Shown: positions 53,673 through 63,158, counted from the stretch's first letter. The stretch: 64,000 bases of DNA from Variovorax sp. RA8 (GCF_901827175.1 NZ_LR594662.1:3596001-3660000); one strand, 5' to 3'. Notes: generated by a model not told the origin, from the letters alone. Translations and numbers: made by a program.

Positions 53673-54952
53673 AAGGCCACCTCCGCGCCAGGTGCTGCAG
53701 TGCCGATGCCGCGCCCGCCCGCACCCTGGAGCGCTTCCACGCCCCGTCGCACGCCGTAGACGAGCGCCCCGCCACAGGCAAGAAGCGCCGCCGGGACCGC
53801 CCACGTCAACGCGTCGGACGGCAACCACGAACGGCCGAACAGCGCAATGGCCGGCCACGGCGCCCCGGGGTCGGCGCCGGCCAGGGCGCGGTAGTCCTGC
53901 GAGAACATGCGCTGCAGCAGCTCCACTGCGAACGCGGTGCCGGCCGCCAGCAGCGCCGCGGCGGCCACCCACGCGAGCAGCACGGGCAGCAGCCGCGCCA
54001 CGCCGATCTGCCGGCGCAGCTGCGACGAGGCGCGGAACAAGCCAGCCAGCCCCTCCGGCATGAACAGCATCACCAGCACGAAGAGCGTGCCCTGGTAGAG
54101 CAGCCACGACTGCGTCAGGTCCGACACCGCGTAGCCGAAGAAGGTCATCAGCGAGGCGCCCAGCGCCGGCCCGAGGAACACCTTGACGCCGCCGATGTAG
54201 GTGTTCAGCACCACGGCGGCCGACAGCTGCGCGTCGAGGACGACGTAGTTGGCCGCCTCGTTGCTGATCACCTGCAGGCCGCCCGCGATGCCGGAGAACA
54301 TGGCGGAGATGGAGAACACCAGTACGCTGAGCCGGTGCACGTCATAGCCCAGGAAGCGCAGCCGGTGCCCGTTCTCGCGCAGCCCCAGCGCCAGCCGGCC
54401 GACCGGCGTCAGCGTGTACACGTAGAGGAGCGCGAGCGACACCAGCACCCACGCGAGCGTGAGGTAGTACACCTGCGTGGTCGAGCCGAACGTGATCCCC
54501 AGCGAAGGCATGCGCATCGACGAGATGCCGGCCTCGCCGCCGAACAGGCCCTTGAGGTGCGGCGCCAGCGCATGCAGGAGCTCCGCGATGGCCAGCGTGA
54601 TCATTGCGAAGTAGGTGCCGGTGCGCTGCGTGGCGAACCAGCCGGCGATGGCGCCGATCGCCAGTCCGCCCAGCGCGCCCGCCAGCGGCAGCAGCGGCGT
54701 CGGCAGCAGCCCGGTACCGCCGAGGGCGTTCATGGCATGGACGGTCGCGAACGCGCCCACGCCGAAGTACGCCGCATGGCCGAAGGACAGCATGCCCGCC
54801 TGGCCGCACAGCACGTTGTAGGCGCTGGCGAACAGCGCGGCGATCAGCATCTGGATGGCGGCATTCACCAGCCCCTGCGACAGCAGCAGCGGCACGCCGG
54901 CGAGCAGCAGCACGGCCAGGCCGACGCCGAAGACACGCGAAAGAGACGTCAT
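53669..54952 (-). CDS. livM: LivM-like permease with a C-terminal extension
   Basis: 427 residues, longer than the usual 300-350. The permease core carries LCGQAGMLSFGHAAYFGVGAF and ISSMRMPSLGITFG with about nine helices. From residue 320 to the end a separate stretch follows with two predicted membrane helices (ARLLPVLLAWVAAAALLAAG and WAVPAALLACGGALVYG). The job of the extension is unknown; it could anchor or gate the transporter. It is four bases from livH. Confidence 0.9.
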   Translation of the reverse strand: MTSLSRVFGVGLAVLLLAGVPLLLSQGLVNAAIQMLIAALFASAYNVLCGQAGMLSFGHAAYFGVGAFATVHAMNALGGTGLLPTPLLPLAGALGGLAIGAIAGWFATQRTGTYFAMITLAIAELLHALAPHLKGLFGGEAGISSMRMPSLGITFGSTTQVYYLTLAWVLVSLALLYVYTLTPVGRLALGLRENGHRLRFLGYDVHRLSVLVFSISAMFSGIAGGLQVISNEAANYVVLDAQLSAAVVLNTYIGGVKVFLGPALGASLMTFFGYAVSDLTQSWLLYQGTLFVLVMLFMPEGLAGLFRASSQLRRQIGVARLLPVLLAWVAAAALLAAGTAFAVELLQRMFSQDYRALAGADPGAPWPAIALFGRSWLPSDALTWAVPAALLACGGALVYGVRRGVEALQGAGGRGIGTAAPGAEVAL

Positions 54953-54956
54953 GGTG

Positions 54957-55898
54957 TCAGCCCTTCTCGCCGAGCAGGCCGCCGGGCCGCACCAGCAGGA
55001 TCAGCAGCATCAGCGCGAAGGGGATCGTCGCGGCCAGGCTCGACACCTTCAGCGTCAGCAGCCCGCCCACGCCTTCGGCCCAGGCACGCGCGCCCACCAG
55101 CGCGAAGGCATCGGCCAGCGTCGCGTCGACCGCGACCGCCAGCGAAGTGATGACGCCGATGAGCAACGAGGCCAGCATCGCGCCTTCGAGCGATCCGAGG
55201 CCTCCGACCACCACCACCACGAACACCATCACGCCCAGCTCCAGCGCCATGTTCGGATTGGTGGTGTAGAAGGCGCCGGCCACCGCGCCGGCCAGCCCGG
55301 CCAGCGCCGCGCCGACGCCGAACACGCCCATGAACACCAGCGGCACGTTGTGCCCCAGCGCCTCGGCCATGCGGGGCCGGTAGATGGCCGAGCGCACCAC
55401 AATGCCGACGCGCGTGCGCGTGAGCAGCAGGTAGATGGCGACGAACATCGCGATGGCCACCGCGCCCATCAGCAGGCGGTACACCGGATAGTCCGAGTGA
55501 CCGAGCGTGAAGGCGGCAAAGTCCAGCGACTTGGGGACGCGGTAGTTGACGGGATAGTTGCCGAAGAACAGCTTGACCAGCTCGGCAATGATGAACGACA
55601 GCCCGAAGGTCAGCAGCAGCTCGTGCGCGTGGCCGTGGTGATGCACGCGCCGCAGGAAGAAGCGTTCCACCACCGTGCCGACGAGACCCACGAGCAGCGG
55701 TGCCACCGCCAGCGCGCCGAAGAAGCCCAGCACGTCCTGCAGCGCGTAGGCGAAGTAGGCACCCAGCATGTAGAACGAGGCATGCGCGAAATTGAGGATG
55801 CCCATCATCCCGAAGATGAGCGTGAGGCCGGCCGAGACCATGAACAGCAGCAAGCCGTAGATGATCCCGTTCAGCAGCGAAACGATGAAGGTGTCCAT
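54957..55898 (-). CDS. livH: LivH-like branched-chain-type ABC permease
   Basis: 313 residues, about eight membrane helices. The conserved motif GMMGILNFAHASFYMLGAYFAYAL and GGLGSLEGAMLASLLIGV occur at the expected places. It forms the transmembrane path with LivM. It lies 46 bases after the receptor gene. Confidence 0.93.
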   Translation of the reverse strand: MDTFIVSLLNGIIYGLLLFMVSAGLTLIFGMMGILNFAHASFYMLGAYFAYALQDVLGFFGALAVAPLLVGLVGTVVERFFLRRVHHHGHAHELLLTFGLSFIIAELVKLFFGNYPVNYRVPKSLDFAAFTLGHSDYPVYRLLMGAVAIAMFVAIYLLLTRTRVGIVVRSAIYRPRMAEALGHNVPLVFMGVFGVGAALAGLAGAVAGAFYTTNPNMALELGVMVFVVVVVGGLGSLEGAMLASLLIGVITSLAVAVDATLADAFALVGARAWAEGVGGLLTLKVSSLAATIPFALMLLILLVRPGGLLGEKG

Positions 55899-55944
55899 GT
55901 GCCTTGGATGAGTGAGCCGGCGGCGCGGGCCGGCTGCCGGTGGA

Positions 55945-57186
55945 TCAGGCGGGCCGCTGCATCTTGCAGCTGGCCTGCGCCGGGGTCGCCGCTTCGGCCG
56001 CGGAGAACAGCTTCACCGGCTTGAAGCCCATGTCGGTGTCGTCGGCCTTGTACCTGGCGTCCTTCGTCACCGTGGAGACGACCATCGGCAGCAGCACCTG
56101 GTGGTCGGCCGCGCGCATGCTCATTTCGCCCATGGGCGTCTTGATCTTCGCGGTCTCGATGGCCGCGGCCAGCGCGTTGACGTTCAGCTTGCCGCCCTCG
56201 GCCTTCACGCGCTTGAGCGCATCGGCCACCATGGCCAGGCCGAAGACGGTCTGCGGTTCCGTGGCGGCGGGCAGGTGCCCGGTCTTGGCCTTGTAGTCGG
56301 CGACGAAGCGCTCGCCCTCGGCACCGCCTGCTTCGGCATTGAAGGTGTGGGCCACGAAGTGGCCGATCGCCAGCTCGCCCGCGTTGGCGATGTTGCCCGG
56401 CTGGTCCAGGAAGATGGTGCCGAAGCGTGCCTTCAGGCCCGCGGCCTTGGTGGCCTTCATCAGCAGCAGCAGGTCGTTGGACCAGTTGCCGGTCATCACC
56501 GTGTCGGCCTTCGCCGCGCCGATCTTCGCCACGTACGGCGCGAAGTCCTGGATCTTGTTCACGTCGTGCAGCGTCTTCTCCACCACCTGGTAGCCGCCGA
56601 GCGCGGCGTTGTCGGAGATGGCCTGCTCCATGTCCTGGCCCCAGGAGTAGTTCTGGTTGATCGCGTACACGCGCGAACCCAGCGCATTGGCCTGCTTCAT
56701 CGCCAGCACCAGGGCCTTGGTGCGGACCTGGGCGTTGCCGCTGAAGCGGAAATGGTGAAAGTGGCACTTGTCGCCGGTCAGCTCCAGCGCCTCGGCGCCG
56801 ACGTTCACGTAGATCATCTCCTTGCCGGGATTGCGCAGGTTGTGCTTGCGCACGTCCTCGGTGATCTGCCCTCCGACGGCCGACGATGCGCCCTGCACCA
56901 CGACGTGGACGCCATCCGCGATGGCCGCCTTCAGCTTGTCGGCCGCGCCCGCCGGGCCGCCCTGGTTGTCGTACTCGAGCAGTTGCACCGGCTGCCCGTT
57001 CCAGCCTCCTTCGGCGTTCATCCGCTCGACCGCGTACCGGGCCGCCGCACGGTACGTCTGCCCGGACGCGGCCTGCGGCCCGGAGAGCGTTTCGATGACG
57101 CCGATCTTCACGGGGTCGGCGAAGGCCGCACCCGAGGCCATGCAGGCGGCGATGGCGGCGAGGGAAAAATGGCGAAGCGATTTCAT
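55945..57186 (-). CDS. Branched-chain-type ABC periplasmic receptor
   Basis: 413 residues of LivJ-like fold with a Sec signal peptide (MKSLRHFSLAAIAACMASGAAFA). The mature start is PVKIGVIETLSGPQAASGQTYRAAARY. The ligand is unknown, but the operon enzymes point to a beta-hydroxy or beta-keto acid. AGGAGACC precedes the ATG. It has a receptor for the LivHMGF transporter, unlike the orphan at 16189. Confidence 0.93.
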   Translation of the reverse strand: MKSLRHFSLAAIAACMASGAAFADPVKIGVIETLSGPQAASGQTYRAAARYAVERMNAEGGWNGQPVQLLEYDNQGGPAGAADKLKAAIADGVHVVVQGASSAVGGQITEDVRKHNLRNPGKEMIYVNVGAEALELTGDKCHFHHFRFSGNAQVRTKALVLAMKQANALGSRVYAINQNYSWGQDMEQAISDNAALGGYQVVEKTLHDVNKIQDFAPYVAKIGAAKADTVMTGNWSNDLLLLMKATKAAGLKARFGTIFLDQPGNIANAGELAIGHFVAHTFNAEAGGAEGERFVADYKAKTGHLPAATEPQTVFGLAMVADALKRVKAEGGKLNVNALAAAIETAKIKTPMGEMSMRAADHQVLLPMVVSTVTKDARYKADDTDMGFKPVKLFSAAEAATPAQASCKMQRPA

Positions 57187-57245
57187 CAAGGTCTCCTTTT
57201 GAATTCGAATGGGGGTCGAAGCGGCGCCAAGCGGGCGCCCTTCAC

Positions 57246-58037
57246 TCACAGGTACTCGACGTTGGCGTCGACGCTCACCGCCTGGCCGGTGACGTTGCGC
57301 GCGGCGGGGGCGCAGAGGAACAGCGCCATCGCGGCCACGTCCTCGGCAGTCACCATGCGGCGCAGCGACATCTTCTGGATGTACTGCTCGCGCACGGCGT
57401 GCGCGCTGAGGCCGGAAGCGGCCGCGCGCGCCGCGATGACGGCGTTCATGCGATCGCCCTCCACCGTCCCGGGCAGGATGGCGTTGACGCGCACGCCGTG
57501 CGGTCCGAGCTCGATCGCCAGCGACTTCATGAGGCCGATCACCGCCCACTTGGTGGACGCGTAAGGCGTGCGATAGGCATAGCCCAGCCGGCCCGCCACC
57601 GAGCTCATCGCGATGACGCAGGGGTTGGCCTTCGATGCCTTCAGCAGCGGGATCGCCCGCCGCGCAAAGAGAAACTGGCTGTTCAGGTTGACGGCCACCG
57701 TCCGGTCCCACATCACGGCATCGATGCCTTCGATGGCGGCAGTGGGCCCGGCGATGCCGGCGTTGTTGACGAGCACGTCCAGGCCGCCGAGCGTGCCGCG
57801 AACGTCGTCGAAGACGAGGTCGACTTCGCTCTCGACGGCGGCGTCGGCCATGCTGCTGGTGATGCCGGGGATCTCGCCGGACAGGCGGTCCAGGGCCGCG
57901 CGGTCGATGTCGCACACATGCACGTGCGCGCCGGCTTCGCTGAAGGCGCGGGCCACCACCGCGCCGATGCCGCTGGCGCCGGCCGTCACGAGCACTCTCA
58001 GGCCGGGTTCGGGCCTGAGCGAATCAAGAATGGTCAT
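57246..58037 (-). CDS. Short-chain dehydrogenase/reductase
   Basis: 263 residues. The nucleotide loop is TAGASGIGAVVARAF, NNAGIAG stabilises the core, and the catalytic pair is YRTPYASTKWAV. It oxidises or reduces a small alcohol or ketone with NAD(P). First gene of an eight-gene minus-strand operon and divergent from the GAF-PucR activator; the intervening 217 bases hold two operator-like repeats. Confidence 0.92.
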   Translation of the reverse strand: MTILDSLRPEPGLRVLVTAGASGIGAVVARAFSEAGAHVHVCDIDRAALDRLSGEIPGITSSMADAAVESEVDLVFDDVRGTLGGLDVLVNNAGIAGPTAAIEGIDAVMWDRTVAVNLNSQFLFARRAIPLLKASKANPCVIAMSSVAGRLGYAYRTPYASTKWAVIGLMKSLAIELGPHGVRVNAILPGTVEGDRMNAVIAARAAASGLSAHAVREQYIQKMSLRRMVTAEDVAAMALFLCAPAARNVTGQAVSVDANVEYL

Positions 58038-58098
58038 GGCGTGACTTTCGCGGACAGGCCGGCCGCATCCAATGTCTCGCCGCCACATTGCCTCGCGG

Positions 58099-58151
58099 CT
58101 TCCGGTGTGCCCGGAAGACTTCGCGAAAACCCTAGTCACTGAATCACTGAA
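58099..58151. promoter_or_regulatory. Operator-like repeats in the SDR/activator gap
   Basis: CTTCCGG (58099-58105), TGTGC, CCGGAAG (58111-58117) is a perfect seven-base inverted repeat. Twenty bases further on TCACTGAA occurs twice in perfect tandem (58136-58143 and 58144-58151). Either may be bound by the PucR-like activator encoded 100 bases downstream. Confidence 0.5.
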
Positions 58152-58254
58152 ATGACACCCGCTGCCCACGCGGTACGAGCCGCGCTCGAAGTGCAAGGCT
58201 CTGCTAGCCTCTGCCCCCGCCGCAGGAACTTCAAGCGGCGCAAGGAGCAAACGA

Positions 58255-60210
58255 ATGGCAAGCGAGGTGGGTTCGGAGGGCATCGAAGAGATCGGCTGCG
58301 ACCTCATCAGGATGCTGCACCAGGGCGCGTCGGCCGACGAGTTCGCGGCGCGCCTCGCGCAGGTCGAGGCGCTGGCGGCCAACGGCCCGGGCCGCTCGGG
58401 CTGGGGCGAGCTGGTGCGCATGGCCATGGGCGTGCGCAACCGGCTGGACCTGTGGCAGCAACGCGAGAGCGGCATGCTGACCGTGATCGAATCGGCGCGC
58501 GAACTCTCCAGCCGGCTCGACCTGAAGGAGCTGCTGCGCGCCATCGTCTCGCGCGCGCGCAACCTGCTGGGCTCGCAGGTGGCGTGGCTGTCGACGTACG
58601 ACCCCGAACTCGCCGCCTTCCACGTACTGGCCACCGACGGCGCGCTGGCGCAGAGCACCGGCGACATGGTGGCCGGCCGCGGCCTCGGCATCGTCAGCGT
58701 GGTCCTGGCCACGCGGCTGCCTTTCACGACGCCGGACTACCTCCACGACACGCGCTTCCCGCACGACCAGCAGCTGGACGCAACCTTCCGCGACGAGGGC
58801 ATCGCCGCCGTGGTCGGGGTGCCGATGCTGTGGGAGGACGAGGTCATCGGCCTGCTCTTCGTCGCGGACCGCTACCACCGCACACACACGGCGCAGAGCA
58901 TCTCGATCCTGTCCACCCTGGCGACGCACGCGGCGGTGGCCATCAAGAATGCCAGGGCGTTCGAGCAGGCCAGCGCAGCCGTGAAGAGCGCCGAGGCCGC
59001 GCGCGCGGAACTGGAGCGCCACGCCCGCAAGGTGCAGGCTGCCGCCGAGGCGCACGAGCAGATGACGACGCTGCTCGCCAAGGGAGCGTCGCTCGCGACG
59101 CTGTGCGAGTCGGTTGCGGGCCTGATGGAAGGCAGCGTGCTGGTGCTGGACGAAGCGGCGCAGGTCATCGGCCGCGGCACCGCCCCTGGCTATGCGGGAT
59201 CGGGTGCGGAGCACTACGCGCCGCACGGCGACAACAGCAGCGCACTCGCGAGCGCGCTGCGGCACAGCCGCCAGCTGGGCCGCTCCGTGGTGGCCTACGA
59301 GGCGGACGGCGAGTCCTGCAGGGTCAACGCGGTGATCGGCGGCGATGACGTGCTCGGCTCCGTCCTGCTCTTTCGTCGAGGCGAGCTCGACGAGATGTCG
59401 GTCCGCACCTTCGAGCGCAGCACCAGCATCGTGGGCATCGTCCTGCTCTCCAGGGATCGGATGGAGGCGACCAAGACGCGCGATCTTTCGACGCTGCTGC
59501 GCTCGCTGATCTCGCCGCGGCAGGACGACCTGGCGATCCTCTGCGAACGCGCGGCGCGGTTCGGCGTCGACCTCTCGCAGCCCAGCTCGCTGATGCTGGT
59601 GGATGTCGGCGAGCCCCACGCGGGCCATGCCGCACGCCGCCTGCGTGCCGCGAACCTCCTGCCCCATGCCGTGTTCGACGACATCGAGGGCGTGCTCACG
59701 GTTCTTTGCGCGACGACGAGGGCCGAGGACGTGCGCCGCATCGTGACGGAGCATGCGAGGAGCGAGTTTCCGGCCGACCACCGCGGCATCCTCTCCAGGC
59801 CGCTCTCCGGGCCTGCGGAGATCCCGGCTGTGTACGTGACGCTGCGGCGCGCACTCCCCGTGCTGCGCCGCATCGGCGTTCAGGGCCACGTGGTAGCCCA
59901 GAACGAGATGGCGCTGTACTCCACGCTGTTCGAGACGCACGACCAGGTGAGCCTGGCGGCATTCCTGGAGGCGACCATCGGCGCGCTGACGGCCCACGAC
60001 CGGAAGCGCGGCTCGGAGCTGACCGCGACCTTGCTCAACTACTTCGACAGCAACCAGAGCGCGAAGCTGGCGGCCCAGCGCCTGGGCATCCACGTCAACA
60101 CGGTGCGGCAACGGCTGGCCACCATCGAGGACCTGATCGGCCACTGGGGCAACGCCACCCGCGCGCTGGAAATCCACATGGCGCTGCGGCTGTGGAGCCT
60201 GAGCGCCTAG
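58255..60210 (+). CDS. GAF-domain PucR/CdaR-type transcriptional activator
   Basis: 651 residues. A GAF-like sensor domain is at about 75-235 (LDLKELLRAIVSRARNLLGSQVAWLSTY), followed by a coiled-coil linker (VKSAEAARAELERHARKVQAAAEAHEQM) and a long central domain. The PucR-type helix-turn-helix lies at about 590-630 (LLNYFDSNQSAKLAAQRLGIHVNTVRQRLATIEDL). Divergent from the liv/BKACE operon, which it most likely induces on binding a small effector. The ribosome site is AAGGAG. Confidence 0.92.
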   Translation: MASEVGSEGIEEIGCDLIRMLHQGASADEFAARLAQVEALAANGPGRSGWGELVRMAMGVRNRLDLWQQRESGMLTVIESARELSSRLDLKELLRAIVSRARNLLGSQVAWLSTYDPELAAFHVLATDGALAQSTGDMVAGRGLGIVSVVLATRLPFTTPDYLHDTRFPHDQQLDATFRDEGIAAVVGVPMLWEDEVIGLLFVADRYHRTHTAQSISILSTLATHAAVAIKNARAFEQASAAVKSAEAARAELERHARKVQAAAEAHEQMTTLLAKGASLATLCESVAGLMEGSVLVLDEAAQVIGRGTAPGYAGSGAEHYAPHGDNSSALASALRHSRQLGRSVVAYEADGESCRVNAVIGGDDVLGSVLLFRRGELDEMSVRTFERSTSIVGIVLLSRDRMEATKTRDLSTLLRSLISPRQDDLAILCERAARFGVDLSQPSSLMLVDVGEPHAGHAARRLRAANLLPHAVFDDIEGVLTVLCATTRAEDVRRIVTEHARSEFPADHRGILSRPLSGPAEIPAVYVTLRRALPVLRRIGVQGHVVAQNEMALYSTLFETHDQVSLAAFLEATIGALTAHDRKRGSELTATLLNYFDSNQSAKLAAQRLGIHVNTVRQRLATIEDLIGHWGNATRALEIHMALRLWSLSA

Positions 60211-60223
60211 GCGCGCACGCTGC

Positions 60224-61978
60224 TCACCGGGCGGAGATGCGCGCCGCCTCCGGCGTCGCGTCGAACACGATGCGCGAGGGCCAGGGGCGCCATGCCGTCC
60301 CGAGCGCGGGGTGGTTCGGGTCGCCGCTGTGCGCGAACGCACCCAGGCTCTTCATCATGGCCTCCGACAGGGCCAGGCGGCCCGGCCGGTTGGCCTTGGT
60401 GAACGAGATGTTGGCGAACAGCGAGGGGCCGAAGTTGCCGAAGACGAAGGGCAGATCGAACGCATGCGCGGCGCCGAAGATGTCGTCGAAGGGCCTGGGC
60501 AGCTCGTCCCAGTCGAACTGGTAGAGCCAGATCGATGATTGCCGGGTCTGAAGCGCATTCAGCATGTCGTCGCGGATCGCCATGAACCAGATGCGGTTGA
60601 GCTCCTGCGCGCGTGCGTTGAAGCCAGTCACCGGCGCGTTCACCGGCAGGTACTGCGCCGGAATCCAGTCTTCGACGCGCGTCGCGGGCGGCCCTTCCGG
60701 ATCGTGCTTGTAGGCGATGGAGAAGACGCGGGCATCGTCGATGAGCCGCCCGCTCGCGCCGCCGAGGCTGGGCCGCAGTGCGAACAGGCCGGGGAACAGC
60801 TTCGTCTCGTCGCGCGTACTGCCGGCAAGGACCGGCACCTTCACATAGCGGCCGGCGCGTACGCCTGCGATCGGGTCGGTCGCCACCACCGTTCCATCCG
60901 GGATCGGATTGGACGCGGCCATGCCCAGTGGTGCCAGGCGGGTACGAACGGTGGTCAGCAACGCATCGGGCGACTTGCCGCGGAGGTATTGGGCGATCTG
61001 CTGCGGGGTGCGGGCGGCCAGGTAGGCCTTGGCCGCAGCTTCGTCCGGCACCGTGCCGTCGGCGATCAGCGAATGCGCGAGCAGGGCCTGGCCGCGCGTG
61101 GCCCAGACGGATGCCGGAAGCACGCCCGGGATCGAACCAGGCGCAAGCGTGGCGGCCGTGGAGAGGCCGCCGCTGAGCGCCACCACGCGATGGAACAGCT
61201 GGGGCGATTGGTCGCTCACCATCGGCGAGGTCATCAACGCGTACACGTTGACCGCACCTGCCGATTCGCCCATCAAGGTGACGCGGGCCGGGTCGCCACC
61301 GAAGCTCGCGATGTTCTTCTGCACGAACTCCAGCGCCTTCACCAGGTCCAGCAGTGCGAAGTTGCCGGAGTCGTCCGCCGGGACGCCGGGCTTGAGCTGG
61401 GCGAGGTTGAGGAAGCCGAAGATCCCGAGGCGGTAGTTGACCGACACCACCACCGCGTCGGCCGTGCGCGCGAGATTGGCTCCGTCGTACACCGGGTCGG
61501 CGGTGTACCCGGTGATGTTGCTGCCGCCGTAGACCCACACGATGACGGGGCGCGGGCCGGCCGAGCGTGCGGCCGGTTCCCAGATGTTGAGTGTCAGGCA
61601 GTCTTCGGAGCCCAGCGTCTGCCCGAGCGTCGCGCCGATCGTGGCGTCGTACCGGTTGTTCAGGCCGGGGCCGTAGAGGCGCCCGGTCTGCACGCAGGCG
61701 GGACCGAAGTGCGTCGCGCGCCGCGCCGTGGTCCAGGACTCGGGATCGACGGGCGCCCTCCACCGCAGCGGCCCCACGGGCGCCTTGGCGAAGGGCACGC
61801 CCTTCCAGCTGTAGGTGCCCGTGGCCGCGCGATCGTCGGTGCCGCTCACCGGGCCGAAGGCCGTGCCGCGCTGGGTCGCGGACATCGTGCCGGCCGTATG
61901 GGAGCAAGCCTGCAGCAGCAGGAGCGCGGCGCCCGCGCACAGGCCGCGGAGGAGGCAGATGGTGAAACGCGTCCGCAC
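60224..61978 (-). CDS. Type B carboxylesterase lipoprotein
   Basis: 584 residues from the GTG at 61978, three bases after the TctC stop and with AAGGGCG upstream. A lipoprotein signal (LLLLQACSH) precedes the alpha/beta-hydrolase domain. Catalytic serine is in VTLMGESAGAVN. The usual oxyanion motif HGGG is replaced by VWVYGGSN. It hydrolyses carboxylic esters outside the cytoplasm and probably feeds the neighbouring receptor. Confidence 0.9.
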   Translation of the reverse strand: MRTRFTICLLRGLCAGAALLLLQACSHTAGTMSATQRGTAFGPVSGTDDRAATGTYSWKGVPFAKAPVGPLRWRAPVDPESWTTARRATHFGPACVQTGRLYGPGLNNRYDATIGATLGQTLGSEDCLTLNIWEPAARSAGPRPVIVWVYGGSNITGYTADPVYDGANLARTADAVVVSVNYRLGIFGFLNLAQLKPGVPADDSGNFALLDLVKALEFVQKNIASFGGDPARVTLMGESAGAVNVYALMTSPMVSDQSPQLFHRVVALSGGLSTAATLAPGSIPGVLPASVWATRGQALLAHSLIADGTVPDEAAAKAYLAARTPQQIAQYLRGKSPDALLTTVRTRLAPLGMAASNPIPDGTVVATDPIAGVRAGRYVKVPVLAGSTRDETKLFPGLFALRPSLGGASGRLIDDARVFSIAYKHDPEGPPATRVEDWIPAQYLPVNAPVTGFNARAQELNRIWFMAIRDDMLNALQTRQSSIWLYQFDWDELPRPFDDIFGAAHAFDLPFVFGNFGPSLFANISFTKANRPGRLALSEAMMKSLGAFAHSGDPNHPALGTAWRPWPSRIVFDATPEAARISAR

Positions 61979-61980
61979 GG

Positions 61981-62961
61981 CTATTCGCCCTTGATGCCGA
62001 CCTTGGCGATCAGGTCGCCCCACTTGCGGGACTCGTCGTCGATGAACTTGCGAAATTCCGCGGCGGTGCTGCCGCTGGGCTCCAGGCCTTGCGCCAGCAG
62101 CTTCTGCTTGATGTCCGGGTCCGCCAGCGCCTTGGCCGTTGCGGCCTGCAGGCGCTCGACCACCGGGCGCGGCGTGGTGCCCGGCAGCATGAAACCGTAC
62201 CAGCCGGACGCCACCACGCTCGGGAGGCCCTGCTCGCGCAAGGGCGGCGCATCCGGGTACAACGCGCTGCGCGTGGTCGAAGCCACGCCGAGCACGCGCA
62301 GCTTGCCGGCCTGGATGTGCGGCAGGGCGGTGGTGATCGCGGTGAGGGTCGCGTCGACGCGGCCCGCCAGCAGCTCGGCATAGGCCGGCGCATCGCCGCG
62401 GAAATGGACGATGACGCCCTTGATGCCGGCATCCCTGAGCAGCAGCTCGGCCGCCAGGTTGGGCTGGGAGCCGGCCCCTGGCGAGCCGATGTCCAGGCCG
62501 CTGGGTTTGCTCTTCCCGTGGGCGATGAGATCCTGCGCAGTCTTGAAGCCGGACTGCGCATTGACGATCAGGAACAGCGGCGCCATGGCGACCAGCGCCA
62601 CGGGTTGCAGGTCCTTGCGCGTGTCGAACTTCTGCTTGCCGTACAGCGCTTCGGCGGTCGCGTACGGTGCCGCGGCATAGAGCAAGGTGTAGCCGTCGCC
62701 GGGGGCATGCGCCACGAGTTCATTGGCCAGGCGCGTGCCCGCGCCCGGCTTGTTCTCGACGACGACCTGCTGGCCCAGTTCCTTGCCCAGGTAGTCCGCC
62801 AGGATGCGGGCCGAGATGTCGTTCGCGCCACCGGCGCCGTAGGGGGAAATGAGCCGGATCGGGCGCGCGGGCCAGGCATCCTGGGCATAGGCGAACGATA
62901 GGGGGCCGGCCGACAGGCAGGCTGCGGCGGTGCCCAGCAGGGACCGGCGTGTGAACTTCAT
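61981..62961 (-). CDS. Bug/TctC-family periplasmic solute receptor 4
   Basis: 326 residues with a signal peptide (FTRRSLLGTAAACLSAGPLSFAYA), including a possible twin-arginine start. PIRLISPYGAGGANDISARILADYLG and NKPGAGTRLAN are family marks. GGAGACGCC precedes the ATG. It is coupled to the carboxylesterase gene and divergent from the LysR gene, which probably controls both. Confidence 0.92.
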   Translation of the reverse strand: MKFTRRSLLGTAAACLSAGPLSFAYAQDAWPARPIRLISPYGAGGANDISARILADYLGKELGQQVVVENKPGAGTRLANELVAHAPGDGYTLLYAAAPYATAEALYGKQKFDTRKDLQPVALVAMAPLFLIVNAQSGFKTAQDLIAHGKSKPSGLDIGSPGAGSQPNLAAELLLRDAGIKGVIVHFRGDAPAYAELLAGRVDATLTAITTALPHIQAGKLRVLGVASTTRSALYPDAPPLREQGLPSVVASGWYGFMLPGTTPRPVVERLQAATAKALADPDIKQKLLAQGLEPSGSTAAEFRKFIDDESRKWGDLIAKVGIKGE

Positions 62962-63023
62962 GGCGTCTCCTTTTTTGGGGCCGTCACGGCAGCCCGGGCA
63001 GTAACGCTAAGGCGTGGCGGGGC

Positions 63024-63158
63024 TATCGGGCAAGACGCATTTTCCGAGCAATCTATCGGATGACCTTATAAGTTCCCACCGCGCCGAGCGGCGCCGCTGC
63101 CGATGCAGCATGAAAAGGGCAAGTTGTCATTGCCCGTGACCTATCATCTGAGCCGATA
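63024..63158. promoter_or_regulatory. TATCGG motif cluster, likely LysR operators
   Basis: TATCGG at 63024-63029 and 63054-63059 are direct repeats 30 bases apart, and CCGATA at 63153-63158 is its reverse complement. TATC (63142-63145) with GATA (63155-63158) enclose nine bases, containing a T-N11-A LysR box, 29 bases before the LysR start. The cluster covers the divergent gap. Confidence 0.6.
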
